Below are positions 43,925-53,115 of a DNA stretch of 64,000 nucleotides, piece by piece. Source of the DNA: Neoceratodus forsteri. Lineage: Eukaryota > Chordata > Ceratodontiformes > Ceratodontidae. Where the stretch lies: NCBI GenBank assembly GCA_016271365.2, contig CM057456.1:891122001-891186000 (forward strand), read 5' to 3'. Under the pieces are notes generated by a model. It was not told the DNA's origin. It was given only the letters and a program-made list of their open reading frames with translations, and made no database searches. Within the stretch, counting starts at the first letter, position 1. The number at the start of each line of letters is the position of its first letter. The position numbers were made by a program, and so were the translations under genes.

Positions 43925-44124
43925 AACTGGGTCTGAGGAGCAGTTGATGTCGGTTACACCATGCAATGTGTTGGCCTTGTGGGCAGTGCCACTTTGATGT
44001 CAGCTCCATCTCTTGCAAAAAAAAAAAAGTTCCTGCAGGGTCCTGTTCTCCAGCCAGAACCCACCAGTGATGAATGGTGAAGACACACAGAAAGATCAAG
44101 AATTACGGTAGGTACGTAATTTTC
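43925..44124 (+). repeat. 3' ITR of DIRS D
   Basis: It contains an A-run, CCAGCCAGAACCCACCAGTG, ATGAATGGTGAAGACACACA and the terminal dyad AATTACG..CGTAATT at 44101-44121. Sequence of F resumes at about 44125. Confidence 0.85.
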
Positions 44125-44404
44125 GTTTATCGGTTCTGTAACCAGATTTAGCGGTTCCTAAAAGATAATAAATCTGACGAAGTTTTGGTCAGAAAATTTC
44201 GAAACTAACTAAGAATGTCCTGGTTTCTCCTCAGTTATACTGAACTAGGAGAAATCAAGAAAAATAATAAAAAACTTTAACTAACTAACGGTATACTACA
44301 GAAATACAGAAGATAGAGGCAGCAAAAGAAAAAATAAGTAAATACTTATAATTATTTGAAGTTTAGGCAACGACTGATGAGGAGAGGTCTCTGAGGCATC
44401 TTGT

Positions 44405-44583
44405 CTGGCAGGTGGAGAAGTCAATCTGAAGTGCTTGAATGTAGGCAGTTGATAAGGGCAGCATTTTAAAAGTGGCACAAGCCAATGTTGATTTCATCAT
44501 TAGCATACATTGTATCTCAGGACAGTTCTATCTTAAAGGCTGACTGCAAGAGTTAGAAATATTGGAGAATTCCTGGGGTGAGA
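44405..44583 (-). repeat. 5' ITR of DIRS F
   Basis: It matches the complement of 30290-30450, including AGTTGATAAGGGCAGCATTT and GAAATATTGGAGAATTCC. The end near 44583 is fixed by the ICR. Confidence 0.85.
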
Positions 44584-45130
44584 ACTAGCACCAGCAATGG
44601 TGCCACTGCACTTATACATTGCACCTACCACTCCATAACAGCTATCCAATGGCCACACTGCCAACCGAAATTCCCTCTATTGGACAGAGAGGGGACCCAG
44701 GATGGAGATATCAACCCCACAGACCCAGGCGTCCCCAATGTCACTGATGATGACAGCGGGTACCCAGCCCCATAGGAGTCTTACAACAGAATGACCAGAG
44801 GATGGCCTAGACTGGGTCCTTTTCTTCACCTTATTTTCTTGTGGGAAGAGGCTGAGACCAAATGATGTAAACACCCAAACAGCAAGCATTTGTGAGATCT
44901 GGACAATTTCATTCTGCAACTTCAAGAGGACTGTTCATCCTCCTGGGTACCAGATTGCCTGTTGCCAGAGCACTAGCCCAGAGACAGAGATGGTGGCCAA
45001 ACACAGCCCTGCTGCTAGAGCAACTTGCCTTTTCAGGCTCCCTACCTTCTTCCATGGTCAACTGTCAGCATGAGGTATGGATGAGAAAAAACTGTAGAGT
45101 TGTGTGTGCTAAACTAAGCTGAAATAATGC
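44584..45130 (-). pseudogene. DIRS gag-like relic (G), N-terminal part
   Basis: It continues the G gag region broken at 30274 and holds degraded GGCACC-type sequence (44590-44700). No clean frame remains and the knuckle motif could not be read. Confidence 0.5.
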
Positions 45131-45247
45131 AAACATAACAAACTCTAGTGTATTTAATTTAAAAACCAAAGAACTGAACACTGTTGTCATATAGACACTG
45201 AAGTTCTGGCCCCCAACAAGGATAACAGCAATGCTGCTGCACACTCA

Positions 45248-45459
45248 ATGGCGGAAAAAAAGGAACTGAGGTGTTTGGAGGCTGGTGTCACTACCAGTGC
45301 CTCCTTGCGGTTATGCACGTGGGGCCAACTTGTGTCGCCAACCCACAGAAAAGTTTCGCCAATCCCCAGAAAAGTTCTGGCTCCCCCGGGGTCCTATCAC
45401 CTTTGCCTCAGACCCATTAGTGGGAATGAACCTATGGAAAAGATTGATTCTTGAAAATC
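45248..45459 (-). repeat. 5' ITR of DIRS G
   Basis: This is the complement of 19628-19825. It ends at about 45459 next to CTTAAGAGACTAG of PLE-2. Confidence 0.8.
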
Positions 45460-45965
45460 TTAAGAGACTAGTTGGTACCTAGACTATGAAGAGTCAACAA
45501 TGGTAATTTGGGGAGGGAGGGTTGAGTACTGTTCTGCCAGGTGCTTTAGCACTCATTTGTATGCATCAATGTGGTAACCTTATGTTTTCTGTGAATATCT
45601 TGAAAGGCACCACCCTGTAACTGGTAGGACATATTTTGAAAAGGACCTCATTACATGCAGTTGTGTGCCTGACTACCTGCAAGTGTAAGGCCTTTTACAT
45701 AGGAAAAAACAGTAGGAACTTCAAGATAAGAATTGGGGAACACTTTTGAGCCATTAATAAATTGGACAAAGATAATATCCTGGCTCAGCATGTTACTATG
45801 AAAGGCAGAGGTTACACCTTTAAATTCCAGGGGACAGGGAAGGTACCAGCAGGTCCTAGGGGTGGAGACGATGATACAAAGCTTCTCAAAAGGGAGGCAT
45901 TTTGGCAGTTTGAAATGTCTGCCAGTGGACAGAGGCCTACATTTCCAGGTGAACATGTTTAGTGA
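45460..45965 (+). pseudogene. PLE-2 right part: endonuclease region relic
   Basis: The frame broken at 19627 resumes here and aligns with PLE-1 through L-V, V-L-P, H-Q-C-G-N, a stop, then CLTTCKCKAFYIGK, N-F-K-I-R-I-G-E-H. That is the GIY-YIG endonuclease core (about 45657-45750). Stops confirm decay. A TA microsatellite follows at 45968-45990. Confidence 0.8.
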
Positions 45966-45967
45966 TT

Positions 45968-46250
45968 ATATATATATATATATATATATTCTATGCAAAA
46001 AAACTTCGTTAATGCATAATTTAGGGTTAAAACACAAAAAGTCAGGAAATCAGACCTTTAGGGTTGCCCCATTCTCCACCCCCCCCCGTGGACCCGCCAA
46101 TCATCCCAAGACTGACAGCTGACAGGGTGTGTCACTGGGGTTTTGAGGCCTAAATGTCACCCCATTCCATCTGCAATCATATTCACAAGCCACAGTAAAG
46201 AAGAATGGGGTGACATTTAGGCCTCACAAGTTTTTTGCATAGAATTTCCT
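45968..46250. repeat. TA microsatellite and foldback repeat
   Basis: (TA)n at 45968-45990 is followed by an imperfect foldback. TGAGGCCTAAATGTCACCCC (near 46143) faces GGGGTGACATTTAGGCCTCA (near 46228) with a short loop. The outer part TTCTATGCAAAAAAAC faces TTTTTTGCATAGAATTTCC. Related single copies lie at 48370-48660 and 55490-55660. Confidence 0.6.
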
Positions 46251-46259
46251 TACTTTTTA

Positions 46260-47050
46260 AGAAAGAATAGAAAAGTAGAAAGTTGCACAATTTAGTGGGA
46301 GCACAGCCCTTTGGGCCCTGTGCTCCCACCAACTTGCAAATTCCTGCTTAAGATAAGAGTTCAGGTACTGAATATCATATGTATTGCTGGCAGTGCATAT
46401 GGTTGGGAGTGTGGGGCCCACTACCTTGAAAGAAAGCAAAGTGTCAGTCATCAGAGTGGCATAATTCGACACCTGTTTACATGTCAGACACCTAACCACT
46501 ACAAATTACCTCCATGGCAGTAACGCTAGGCACCCTATAAATGTGAAGCCAGTACCACAATGCAAAACGCCATATGCAAAACATAAAGTGTGTTATGCAA
46601 TATGGGTGCAACAAATTAATTTTCCAACACCTAAACACCATAATTCACATGGACAGTACATCCCCTCAACACGATCCAAATTTCAATGTAAAAGACCAAA
46701 CTGTTTCCAAGATATAAAATGTGAAAGTTTCAGGTTTTCATTCATCACTCTGGCAGAATTCTACATCTATTAACATGTTACACACCGAACGACTGAAAAG
46801 TACATCTATGACAGTAAGGCTAGCTACCCTAGTAATTTTATGCCACTATCACCATGGAAAACGCTGTCCGCAAAACGTAAAGTACCTCATGCAATATTTC
46901 CGCAAAAAATGTATTGTCTGACACCTAAGTACTATAATTCACATCTACAGGACATGCGTTCATCACCCTCCAAATTTCAAGTTAAAAGATCAAACTAGTT
47001 CCGAGATATTTAATTTGAAAAATTGTTAAAATTGTGCCATCTGGTGCCTC
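46260..47050. repeat. Dispersed repeat R1, two subunits
   Basis: Two diverged copies of about 250 bp share CATAATTCACATnnACAGnACAT, CCAAATTTCAAnnTAAAAGA and CGCAAAACGTAAAGT. Further copies lie at 49800-50330. It is non-coding and I could not assign it to a known family. Confidence 0.5.
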
Positions 47051-47890
47051 CCAATCTGGCCATCTAGTCCCTCCCTCACGATCAAAGACTGCGATCAAAG
47101 AATCTCATGATCAAAGAATTTGTAGGCTCAAGATCAAAGAATTTGCAGGCTCATGATCAAAGAATAAAAAATGTTAAAACAATTTTTAGAGAAAAATACA
47201 TGAAACCACAGTCATGACTCGACAGAACAAAGGCCCCTGAGTAGATCCTACCCTAGTTTGCCTTTAGAAGTGACCCCTGTGCTGAGGTAATTTAATTTTT
47301 CATGTGGTCATCTAGTCACACCCTCATGATCAAAGATCGTGATCAAAGAATTTGCAGGCTTGCAATCAAATAATTTGCAAGTCTCAATCAAACAATAAAA
47401 AAATTAAAAAGTCAATTTTTAGGCAGAAATACACTAAACCACAGCCATGCCTCGATAGAACAATGCCTCCTGAGCAAAACCCACCCTCATTTGGCTTAAT
47501 AAGCCACCCCTGACCTGAAAAATAGACTTTTTCAAGTGGTCATCTAGTCATGCCCTCGCGATCAAAGATCGCAGTCAAAGAATCTTGCGATCAAAGAATT
47601 TGCAAGCTTGAGATTAAAGATCATTAGCAAGCCACGATCAAAGAATAAAAAAGTTAAAAACTTCATTTTTTTACCATTTTGAAAGAAACCACAGGCATGG
47701 CTCGATAGAGGCAAGACCCCTGAGCAAAACCCACTATAGTTTCACCTCAGAAGTTCCCCATGGGCAGAGATATTTGAATGTTTCCGACTGCAAACTAAAA
47801 ACAAGATGGCAGCCATTGCGATCAAAGAATTCCTCATGATCCAAGATTCTTTGCTCACGAGCCTGCAAATTCTTTGATCATGAGGTGGGA
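47050..47890. repeat. ~240-bp tandem array rich in GATCAAAG
   Basis: Units start near 47058, 47305 and 47537 with GGTCATCTAGTC or a variant and carry runs of GATCAAAGAATTTGCAGGCT. About a dozen exact ATCAAAG heptamers lie in 800 bp, nearly all in one orientation. No coding frame is present. Confidence 0.65.
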
Positions 47891-49290
47891 CTAGATGGCC
47901 AAAACCCCACTCTTCTTTCACAAAATAACCATATAAATTTCCCCACTGACTTATAATGGGAAATTAAAACTTGAATAACTTTTGAATGGATTGATATTTT
48001 TTCACCCAATGAAAAGTGGCATGTTCCTTGACCCAAGCTCTTTCAGCTGAGCAAAGTTGCAGAGCATCATGTCACACGACAGCTGCGCAGTGCCACGGAC
48101 AAAATCAAAAAAGCTGCCCACATAATTGGCAAAAAGTGCATTTTCAGCATTTTGCTGTGCAAAAACACAAGTCCAACCAAAATGAAATTCTGCAAATTAA
48201 GAGATCTACCATGCCCCACCACGCATGCCAAATTTCGTGCAAATCTGTTGAAAGGGTCCAAAGTTATTAACGAGCAACATTTTGAGTTTAACATAGAAGA
48301 GGCTTCATAATCGTAAATATAGGGGCGTGACCGCACCCCTATAATATATTCCATGACTGAGCATGCTTACATGCTACAGTAAAGGAGAGTGGGGGGAGAT
48401 TTAGGCTTCATGACCCCAATGACAAACCAAGGCATCTGTCAGACTGTGGAGGATTGGGGTGGTGTGTGTGAGGGAGGTTAGGGGTTCAATCCTAATGTCT
48501 CATTTCCTGATTTTTTTTTCTTTAACCCAAAATGAAGCATTAACACAGTTTTTTGCATAGAATTTCCTTACTTTTTGGAAAAAATGTAATATAAGTAGTA
48601 AACAACACGTATTGGTGGGAGTGTGGAGCCTAGCTCCCACCAAATTGCCAATTTTTGCATAACAATATGCATCTGGGTCCGCAATCCCACTTATGCAAAT
48701 TAACAGAGCCATGTAGCAGCACTATAGGGCACCAAACCCTTGTAACAGTAATTTACGCATATACTGGGAACCGTAAGAGCTCCCCTAAAAAATTCTAGCA
48801 TCACTGTAATCGTGACAGTAAGTACTTCACGCATCATCGGAAAGACCATAACCATATCTCACATTGTTTCCGAGCTATGGGCTCCAAAAAGCACTGGACA
48901 GGCACTCTTTCAGCCCTTGTGACAGAACTTTCACAATATCTCATGAACCATGCAATGTACAAACAAAATTCCACTGCAGGCTTACTCTACAATGTCAAAT
49001 CTTTTTCCAGTGGCTTTGATCACCTGGAGGTGATCAAAGCCACCTGTGGCGAAAAGTCTGTATCTCGCTTCGTTTCTGAGATAACGGCTCCGAAAGTCAT
49101 GACACAGACTGCAATGTAATCCTATGTGACAAAAGTCAATTACGTCTTTGAATATCTCTGCAACAAATAATTTCCAACACCTAAACAGCACAGTTCACAT
49201 CTCTATGACATTCTCTCAACGGCCTGCAAATTTTAAGTAAAAAGGCTAAACTGTTATTGAGATATGAGTTAAAAAAATATATATATTTGA
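47891..49290. repeat. Dispersed repeat R1, long module and derivatives
   Basis: The module at 47960-48360 recurs at 49500-49860, 50480-50870, 56700-56870 and 63020-63320. Shared segments are similar to AATATTTTTTCACCAAA, AAGAGATCTACCATGCCCCA and AAATTTCGTGCAAATC. No gene was seen. A short inverted repeat, GGCTTTGATCACC facing GGTGATCAAAGCC, lies at 49012-49042. Confidence 0.5.
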
Positions 49291-49299
49291 TTGGGCCTT

Positions 49300-49430
49300 C
49301 CCTGATTATGGTTAACTTGTTTTATTTTTGTTTTAACGTCATTTCTGTATTTGGTTTTATGTACAGCGTCTTGGTTTTTGAAAGTCGCTATAAAAATAAA
49401 GTTTGATTTGATTCGATATGGTCATCTCAA
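49300..49430 (+). repeat. LINE/SINE 3' tail
   Basis: It reads GTACAGCGTCTTGG, then GCTATAAAAATAAAGTTTGA with a short TTTGAT repeat, the form of 3' tails seen in L2-type LINEs and the SINEs that use them. No body could be recognised. Confidence 0.45.
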
Positions 49431-50872
49431 TTTGGGCCATCTGGTTTTTCTCATTAACATTCCAAAAATGCATATACATTGTCCCATAGGATATAATGGG
49501 AATTTCAAATTGTAATAACTTTTGAACAGATTAATATTTTTTTACCAAACAAAAAGCAACATGTTCCATGGCAAGAGCTCTCTCTAAATCCCATGTTTTG
49601 GACCAATAGCTCACACAGTGTCTGTGCAGCGCCACGGACAAGAATGCACAAAAGTGGCGAAAAGTGAATTTTTTGGCACTTAGCTGTGCAAAAACCGTAT
49701 GTCCGACTGAAACAAAATTTTAGTAAATCAAGAGGTCTACCACACCAGACTGTGCATTCCAAAACTTGTGCAAATCCTTTGAATGGTTGCAAAGTTATTA
49801 AGGTGCAAAATGTGAGGTTTAACATTAAAAGTGCCTACCACAACGCAAAACGCTATACGCAAAACGTAAAGTGTGTCACAAAATATCTCTGCAGCAACCT
49901 CATTTTTCAACACCCAAATACCATAATTCACATGTATAGGATATCCCCTCAACACCCTGCAAATTTCAATTTAAAAGACAAAACCATATCCGAGATGTAA
50001 CATTTTAAAATTTTGAGATTTTCATTGGTCAGAATGGCAGAATTCTGCACCGGTTTACATTTTACACACCTAAGGACAGAAAAGTGCGTCCATGGCAGTA
50101 AGGCTAGCTACTCTATAAATTTCAAGCCTCTACCACAATGCAAAATGCTGTCCGCAAAACATAAACTGTGCCACGCCATATCTCTGCAACAAATGTATTT
50201 TCTGACACCTAAGCACCATAATTCACATGAAAGGGACATCCACTCAACACCCTCCAAATTTCAAGTTAAAAGACCAAACCATTTTTGAGATATTTAATTT
50301 TAAAAGTTGCTAAAATTGGGCTATCTGGTCCCTCCAGATCTGGCCAGCTAGTCCCTCCCGCGGGATCGAAGAATCTTTGTGAGCCTGCAAATTCTTTGAT
50401 CATAAGAAGGGACCAGATTGCCAAAACCCCATTCTTTGTTCGCAAAATAACCATATAAATTTTCCCACTGACTTATAATGGGAACTTAAAAGTGCTGTAA
50501 CTTTTGAATGCCGCAATATTGTTTCACCAAATGAAAAGCGGCATGTTTGGCCAGTGAAGCTCTTTCAAACAAACCTTGTCACACATGGCATGCCACATAA
50601 CGGCAGCACAGTGCCATGGACAATATCCCAAAAACTGCCTCCAAAACTGGATAACTTTTGCATTTATCAGGGTTTCTGTGTGCAAAGACCGTAAGTCCGA
50701 CCAAAACGAAATTTGGCAGTTTAAGAGATCTATCAAGCCCCACCAAGCATACCAAATTTCAGGCAAATCCATTTAACGGGTCCAAAGTTATTAACGCACT
50801 AAATTTTGACTTTAACATAGAAGTGACATCTCAACCCTAAATATAGTGGTGCGACCACGCCACTATAATATA
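49431..50872. repeat. Dispersed repeat R1, further copies
   Basis: Copies of the modules at 46520-47050 and 47960-48360 lie in tandem. One stretch at 50340-50410 has a reverse TCTTTGATC and matches the edge of the 240-bp array. No gene is supported. Confidence 0.5.
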
Positions 50873-51432
50873 AGACAAAGAACCTCTGTGCGCAAACACT
50901 GAGGCAAGGGTTACCCCAAAGGGCATTTGGCTGGGAAGCCAAGTTTCAAGAAAATACAAAATCACACATGCCCCTACAATACAAAGCATCATGGGCTGTA
51001 TATGCAAATCACCACAGAATGTTATGCTGGTCCAACTTTAAGCAGAATTGCATGGTGCCGAAAGGCCTCTCACAGTTTGCAAGGAGGTGCTAACAGAAGA
51101 CATAGACAGCGTTTAGTCCCTACCAGGACTCATCAGTATGCCTCGTCTGTTCGACACCCCAGTGGAATGGACCAGCTGCCCTTAAGGCAGTGTGCCTTGG
51201 ATATATTGTGGTGAACCCATTAAAATAAAAAACTATTTAAAGACAAAGAACCTCAGCGCAAACACTGAGGCAAGGGTTACCCAGGGCATTTGGCTGGGAA
51301 GCCAAGTTTCAAGAAAATATAAATCACACATGCCCCACAATGCAAAGCATCATGGGCTGCATACGTAAATCACCACAGAATGTTATGCTGGTCCAACTTA
51401 AGCAGAATTGCATGGTGCTGAAAGGCCTCTCA
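50873..51432 (-). mobile_element. Retrozyme/satellite-2-like repeat: tandem 1.5-mer
   Basis: A unit starting AGACAAAGAACCTC at 50873 is followed by a second copy at 51241, giving a 368-bp period. The second copy is truncated after CGAAAGGCCTCTC-type sequence at about 51432. On the minus strand the first unit carries a type I hammerhead (51091-51152). Size, tandem layout and ribozyme resemble newt satellite 2 and animal retrozymes (family knowledge). Confidence 0.7.
51091..51152 (-). ncRNA. Hammerhead ribozyme, type I, G12 changed
   Basis: The minus strand has CTGATGA (51130-51136), stem II GTCC/GGAC, then TAAAC, where the consensus is GAAAC. A very short stem III follows, then GTC as cleavage triplet (51105-51107). 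Stem I pairs CATA with TATG next to the core and AACAGA with TCTGTT beyond a 5/3 internal loop. Only the catalytic G12 (position 51115) departs from consensus. Confidence 0.75.
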
Positions 51433-51478
51433 TTATTAAGTTTGTAGAATCCTGTGTAGGAGTTTACCCCAGTGCTTC

Positions 51479-51838
51479 TTGAACTTGGCTTCCCAGCCAA
51501 ACGCCTTGGGTAACCCTTGCCTCAGTGTTTGCGCACAGAGGTTCTTTGTCTTTAAATAGTTTTATTTTAATGGGTTCACCACAATATATCCAAGGCACAC
51601 TGCCTTAAGGGTAGCTGGTCCATTCCACTGGGGTGTCAAACAGATGAGGCATACTGATGAGTCCTGGTAGGATCAAACACGCATGTCATGTCTTCTGTTA
51701 GCACCCTCTGCAAACTGTGTGAGAGGCCTTCGGCACTCATGCAATTTTGCTTAAAGTTGACCAGCATAACATTCTGTGGTGATTTGCATATGCAGCCCAT
51801 GATGCTTTGCATTGTGGGGCGTGTGTGATTTGTATTTT
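51479..51838 (+). mobile_element. Retrozyme/satellite-2-like repeat: inverted, circularly permuted monomer
   Basis: This is one full unit in the opposite orientation to 50873-51432. It opens and closes at the same internal point, near GTTTCAAG|AAAATAC, so it is a permuted monomer, as expected from a circular or concatemeric intermediate. It carries a hammerhead at 51639-51700. Confidence 0.7.
51639..51700 (+). ncRNA. Hammerhead ribozyme, type I, second copy
   Basis: CTGATGA lies at 51654-51660. Stem II is GTCC/GGAT, followed by CAAAC where GAAAC is expected. A 3-bp stem III ACA/TGT precedes a GTC triplet (51684-51686). The stem I outer helix AACAGA/TCTGTT is kept. G12 is C (51674). Confidence 0.7.

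Positions 51839-51895
<57 letters not shown>
51839..51895. repeat. TA microsatellite
   Basis: A long (TA)n run followed by a few TATG units borders the permuted retrozyme-like unit. Confidence 0.9.
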
Positions 51896-51896
<1 letters not shown>

Positions 51897-52880
51897 AAGG
51901 ATATATATGACACACATCAAAAATATCTCTGACATCCCTCCCGAGTGAGTTTGACCTTTGACATCACAAGGTAAGCCACGAGTATGCCATAGGTCAAACT
52001 GCTCGAGGGGTAACATTCATATTGATGGGGGCATTGTATGTTCCATTTATGCAATGGGCCAAGTTTTTTTTATCAGTGTCATTTTAATTTTTTTAAAATA
52101 GGTATGTCTTTATTTCTTTTTGTTTCCAGATGACTGAGTGTTGTGTTCCGCAAAACTGAACTTTTTGCTTCAGGATGCTGTGCCACCGTGCTACTGGGGA
52201 GAGTGGTAAGAGTAAAAGAGAGAGAGTTGGTTGCTTTTTTGTGTGCTGGTGTTTGAAGGAAGTGAATGTTTTGTCTGAGGCTAAAAGTTGTTTTTTATAT
52301 TTGGTGAAAGAAAGTGGGATGGGGGAGACAAGTGGGTTCGGCTGCGACTGACTCCCCCTCCTCATAACCCTGCCACTAACACCATTCCTCTTGTTTTGCT
52401 ATGCACTGTTATACCATTTTGTGTTGCTTGTTTGCTCTCCCTTGTCCTAGGTCTCCTCTTCGAGGCCCACAAATTGCCTCTGTAACAAACTTATTGTACT
52501 ACCTGACTATGTACTGCTGTACTGCTTTGCATCCTCTCTTCTCGCATGTAATATTTGTGACGTGAAACCTTTGTAAAGGAGTCTTTGACTCAAAGGTACT
52601 TCTGAATCTCCAATAAATAAATAATTCACTGTGTTTTGTCTGGTATTTTGGGCCTTTAGAGAAATGAAAATTAACATTGTGTGAAGCTGAAAGTTGATTT
52701 TTTAAATAAGTTACAGTGAAAGAACAGGGGAGAAACTGTTCTGTGTACTGCTGGAGAGAAATGAAACTGCCAGTGGGAGCTGGAATGCAAGTGAGCAGGT
52801 GCATTCTGATTGTACTGCTCATGCTGCCAGCTCCCACCAATCAAAGCTTTTGTGAGCAGTTGTGCTGAAGTGCAGATAGC
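51896..52880. other. Non-coding stretch with one foldback
   Basis: A foldback at about 51940-52015 has TTTGACCT facing AGGTCAAA. A second small inverted repeat, CCAGTGGGAGCTGG facing CCAGCTCCCACC, lies near 52770-52838. No gene, terminal repeat or known element was recognised in the rest. Confidence 0.4.
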
Positions 52881-53115
52881 GCCTGGTTATTACCTGCAGT
52901 GAGGATAAATGACCTACAGTGAGGATAAATGCGATTTATGCAATATATGTGGGCAGATGAATAGTGGAATAAATTCATTTATTTTCACTGCCGTGGGATA
53001 AACGGTGGTTCTAATAGTATCTCACACCCTGCCATCAATCAACCACCATTTATCCCACACCCTGCCGTCAATCAACCATTTATACCACACCCTGCCATCA
53101 ATCACCCTCCTCTCC
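52881..53115. repeat. Dispersed repeat R2 with ~33-bp subrepeats
   Basis: The block reads GGCAGATGAATAGTGG, then ATAAATTCATTTATT. Three copies of CACCCTGCCATCAATCAACC or a variant follow at 53028-53110. A second copy of the whole block lies at 53770-53965 with two subrepeats. Confidence 0.55.

Larger units (their letters stand above)
35805..44124 (+). mobile_element. DIRS D: gag-only DIRS on the plus strand, split by C
   Basis: The pieces are 35805-37305 and 41547-44124, a net 4.08 kb that equals the length of A. In plus order it has a 5' ITR (35805-35990), gag, an ICR (about 42900-42995), a pyrimidine-rich block and a 3' ITR (about 43925-44124). It has no RT, RNase H or recombinase. It inserted into the 5' leader of F. 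Confidence 0.9.
30275..44583 (-). mobile_element. DIRS F: coding DIRS nested in G, itself split by D
   Basis: The pieces are 30275-35804 and 44125-44583, with a net length of about 6.0 kb including a 0.29-kb MITE. The 3' ITR is at 30275-30450 and the matching 5' ITR at 44405-44583. The order of ICR, recombinase, methyltransferase-like/RNase H, RT and gag is complete. No target duplication is seen. D inserted upstream of the gag start. Confidence 0.9.
19628..45459 (-). mobile_element. DIRS G: coding DIRS split by H, F and an L1 fragment
   Basis: The element is spread over 25.8 kb. Its pieces are 19628-21420, 27489-about 27710, about 28920-30274 and 44584-45459. Removing H (6.07 kb) and F (14.31 kb) leaves about 5.5 kb, a normal DIRS length. 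Contents in minus order are 5' ITR, gag, an L1 fragment where RT should be, part of RNase H, recombinase, ICR and 3' ITR. It inserted in the PLE-2 ORF without target duplication. Confidence 0.85.
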
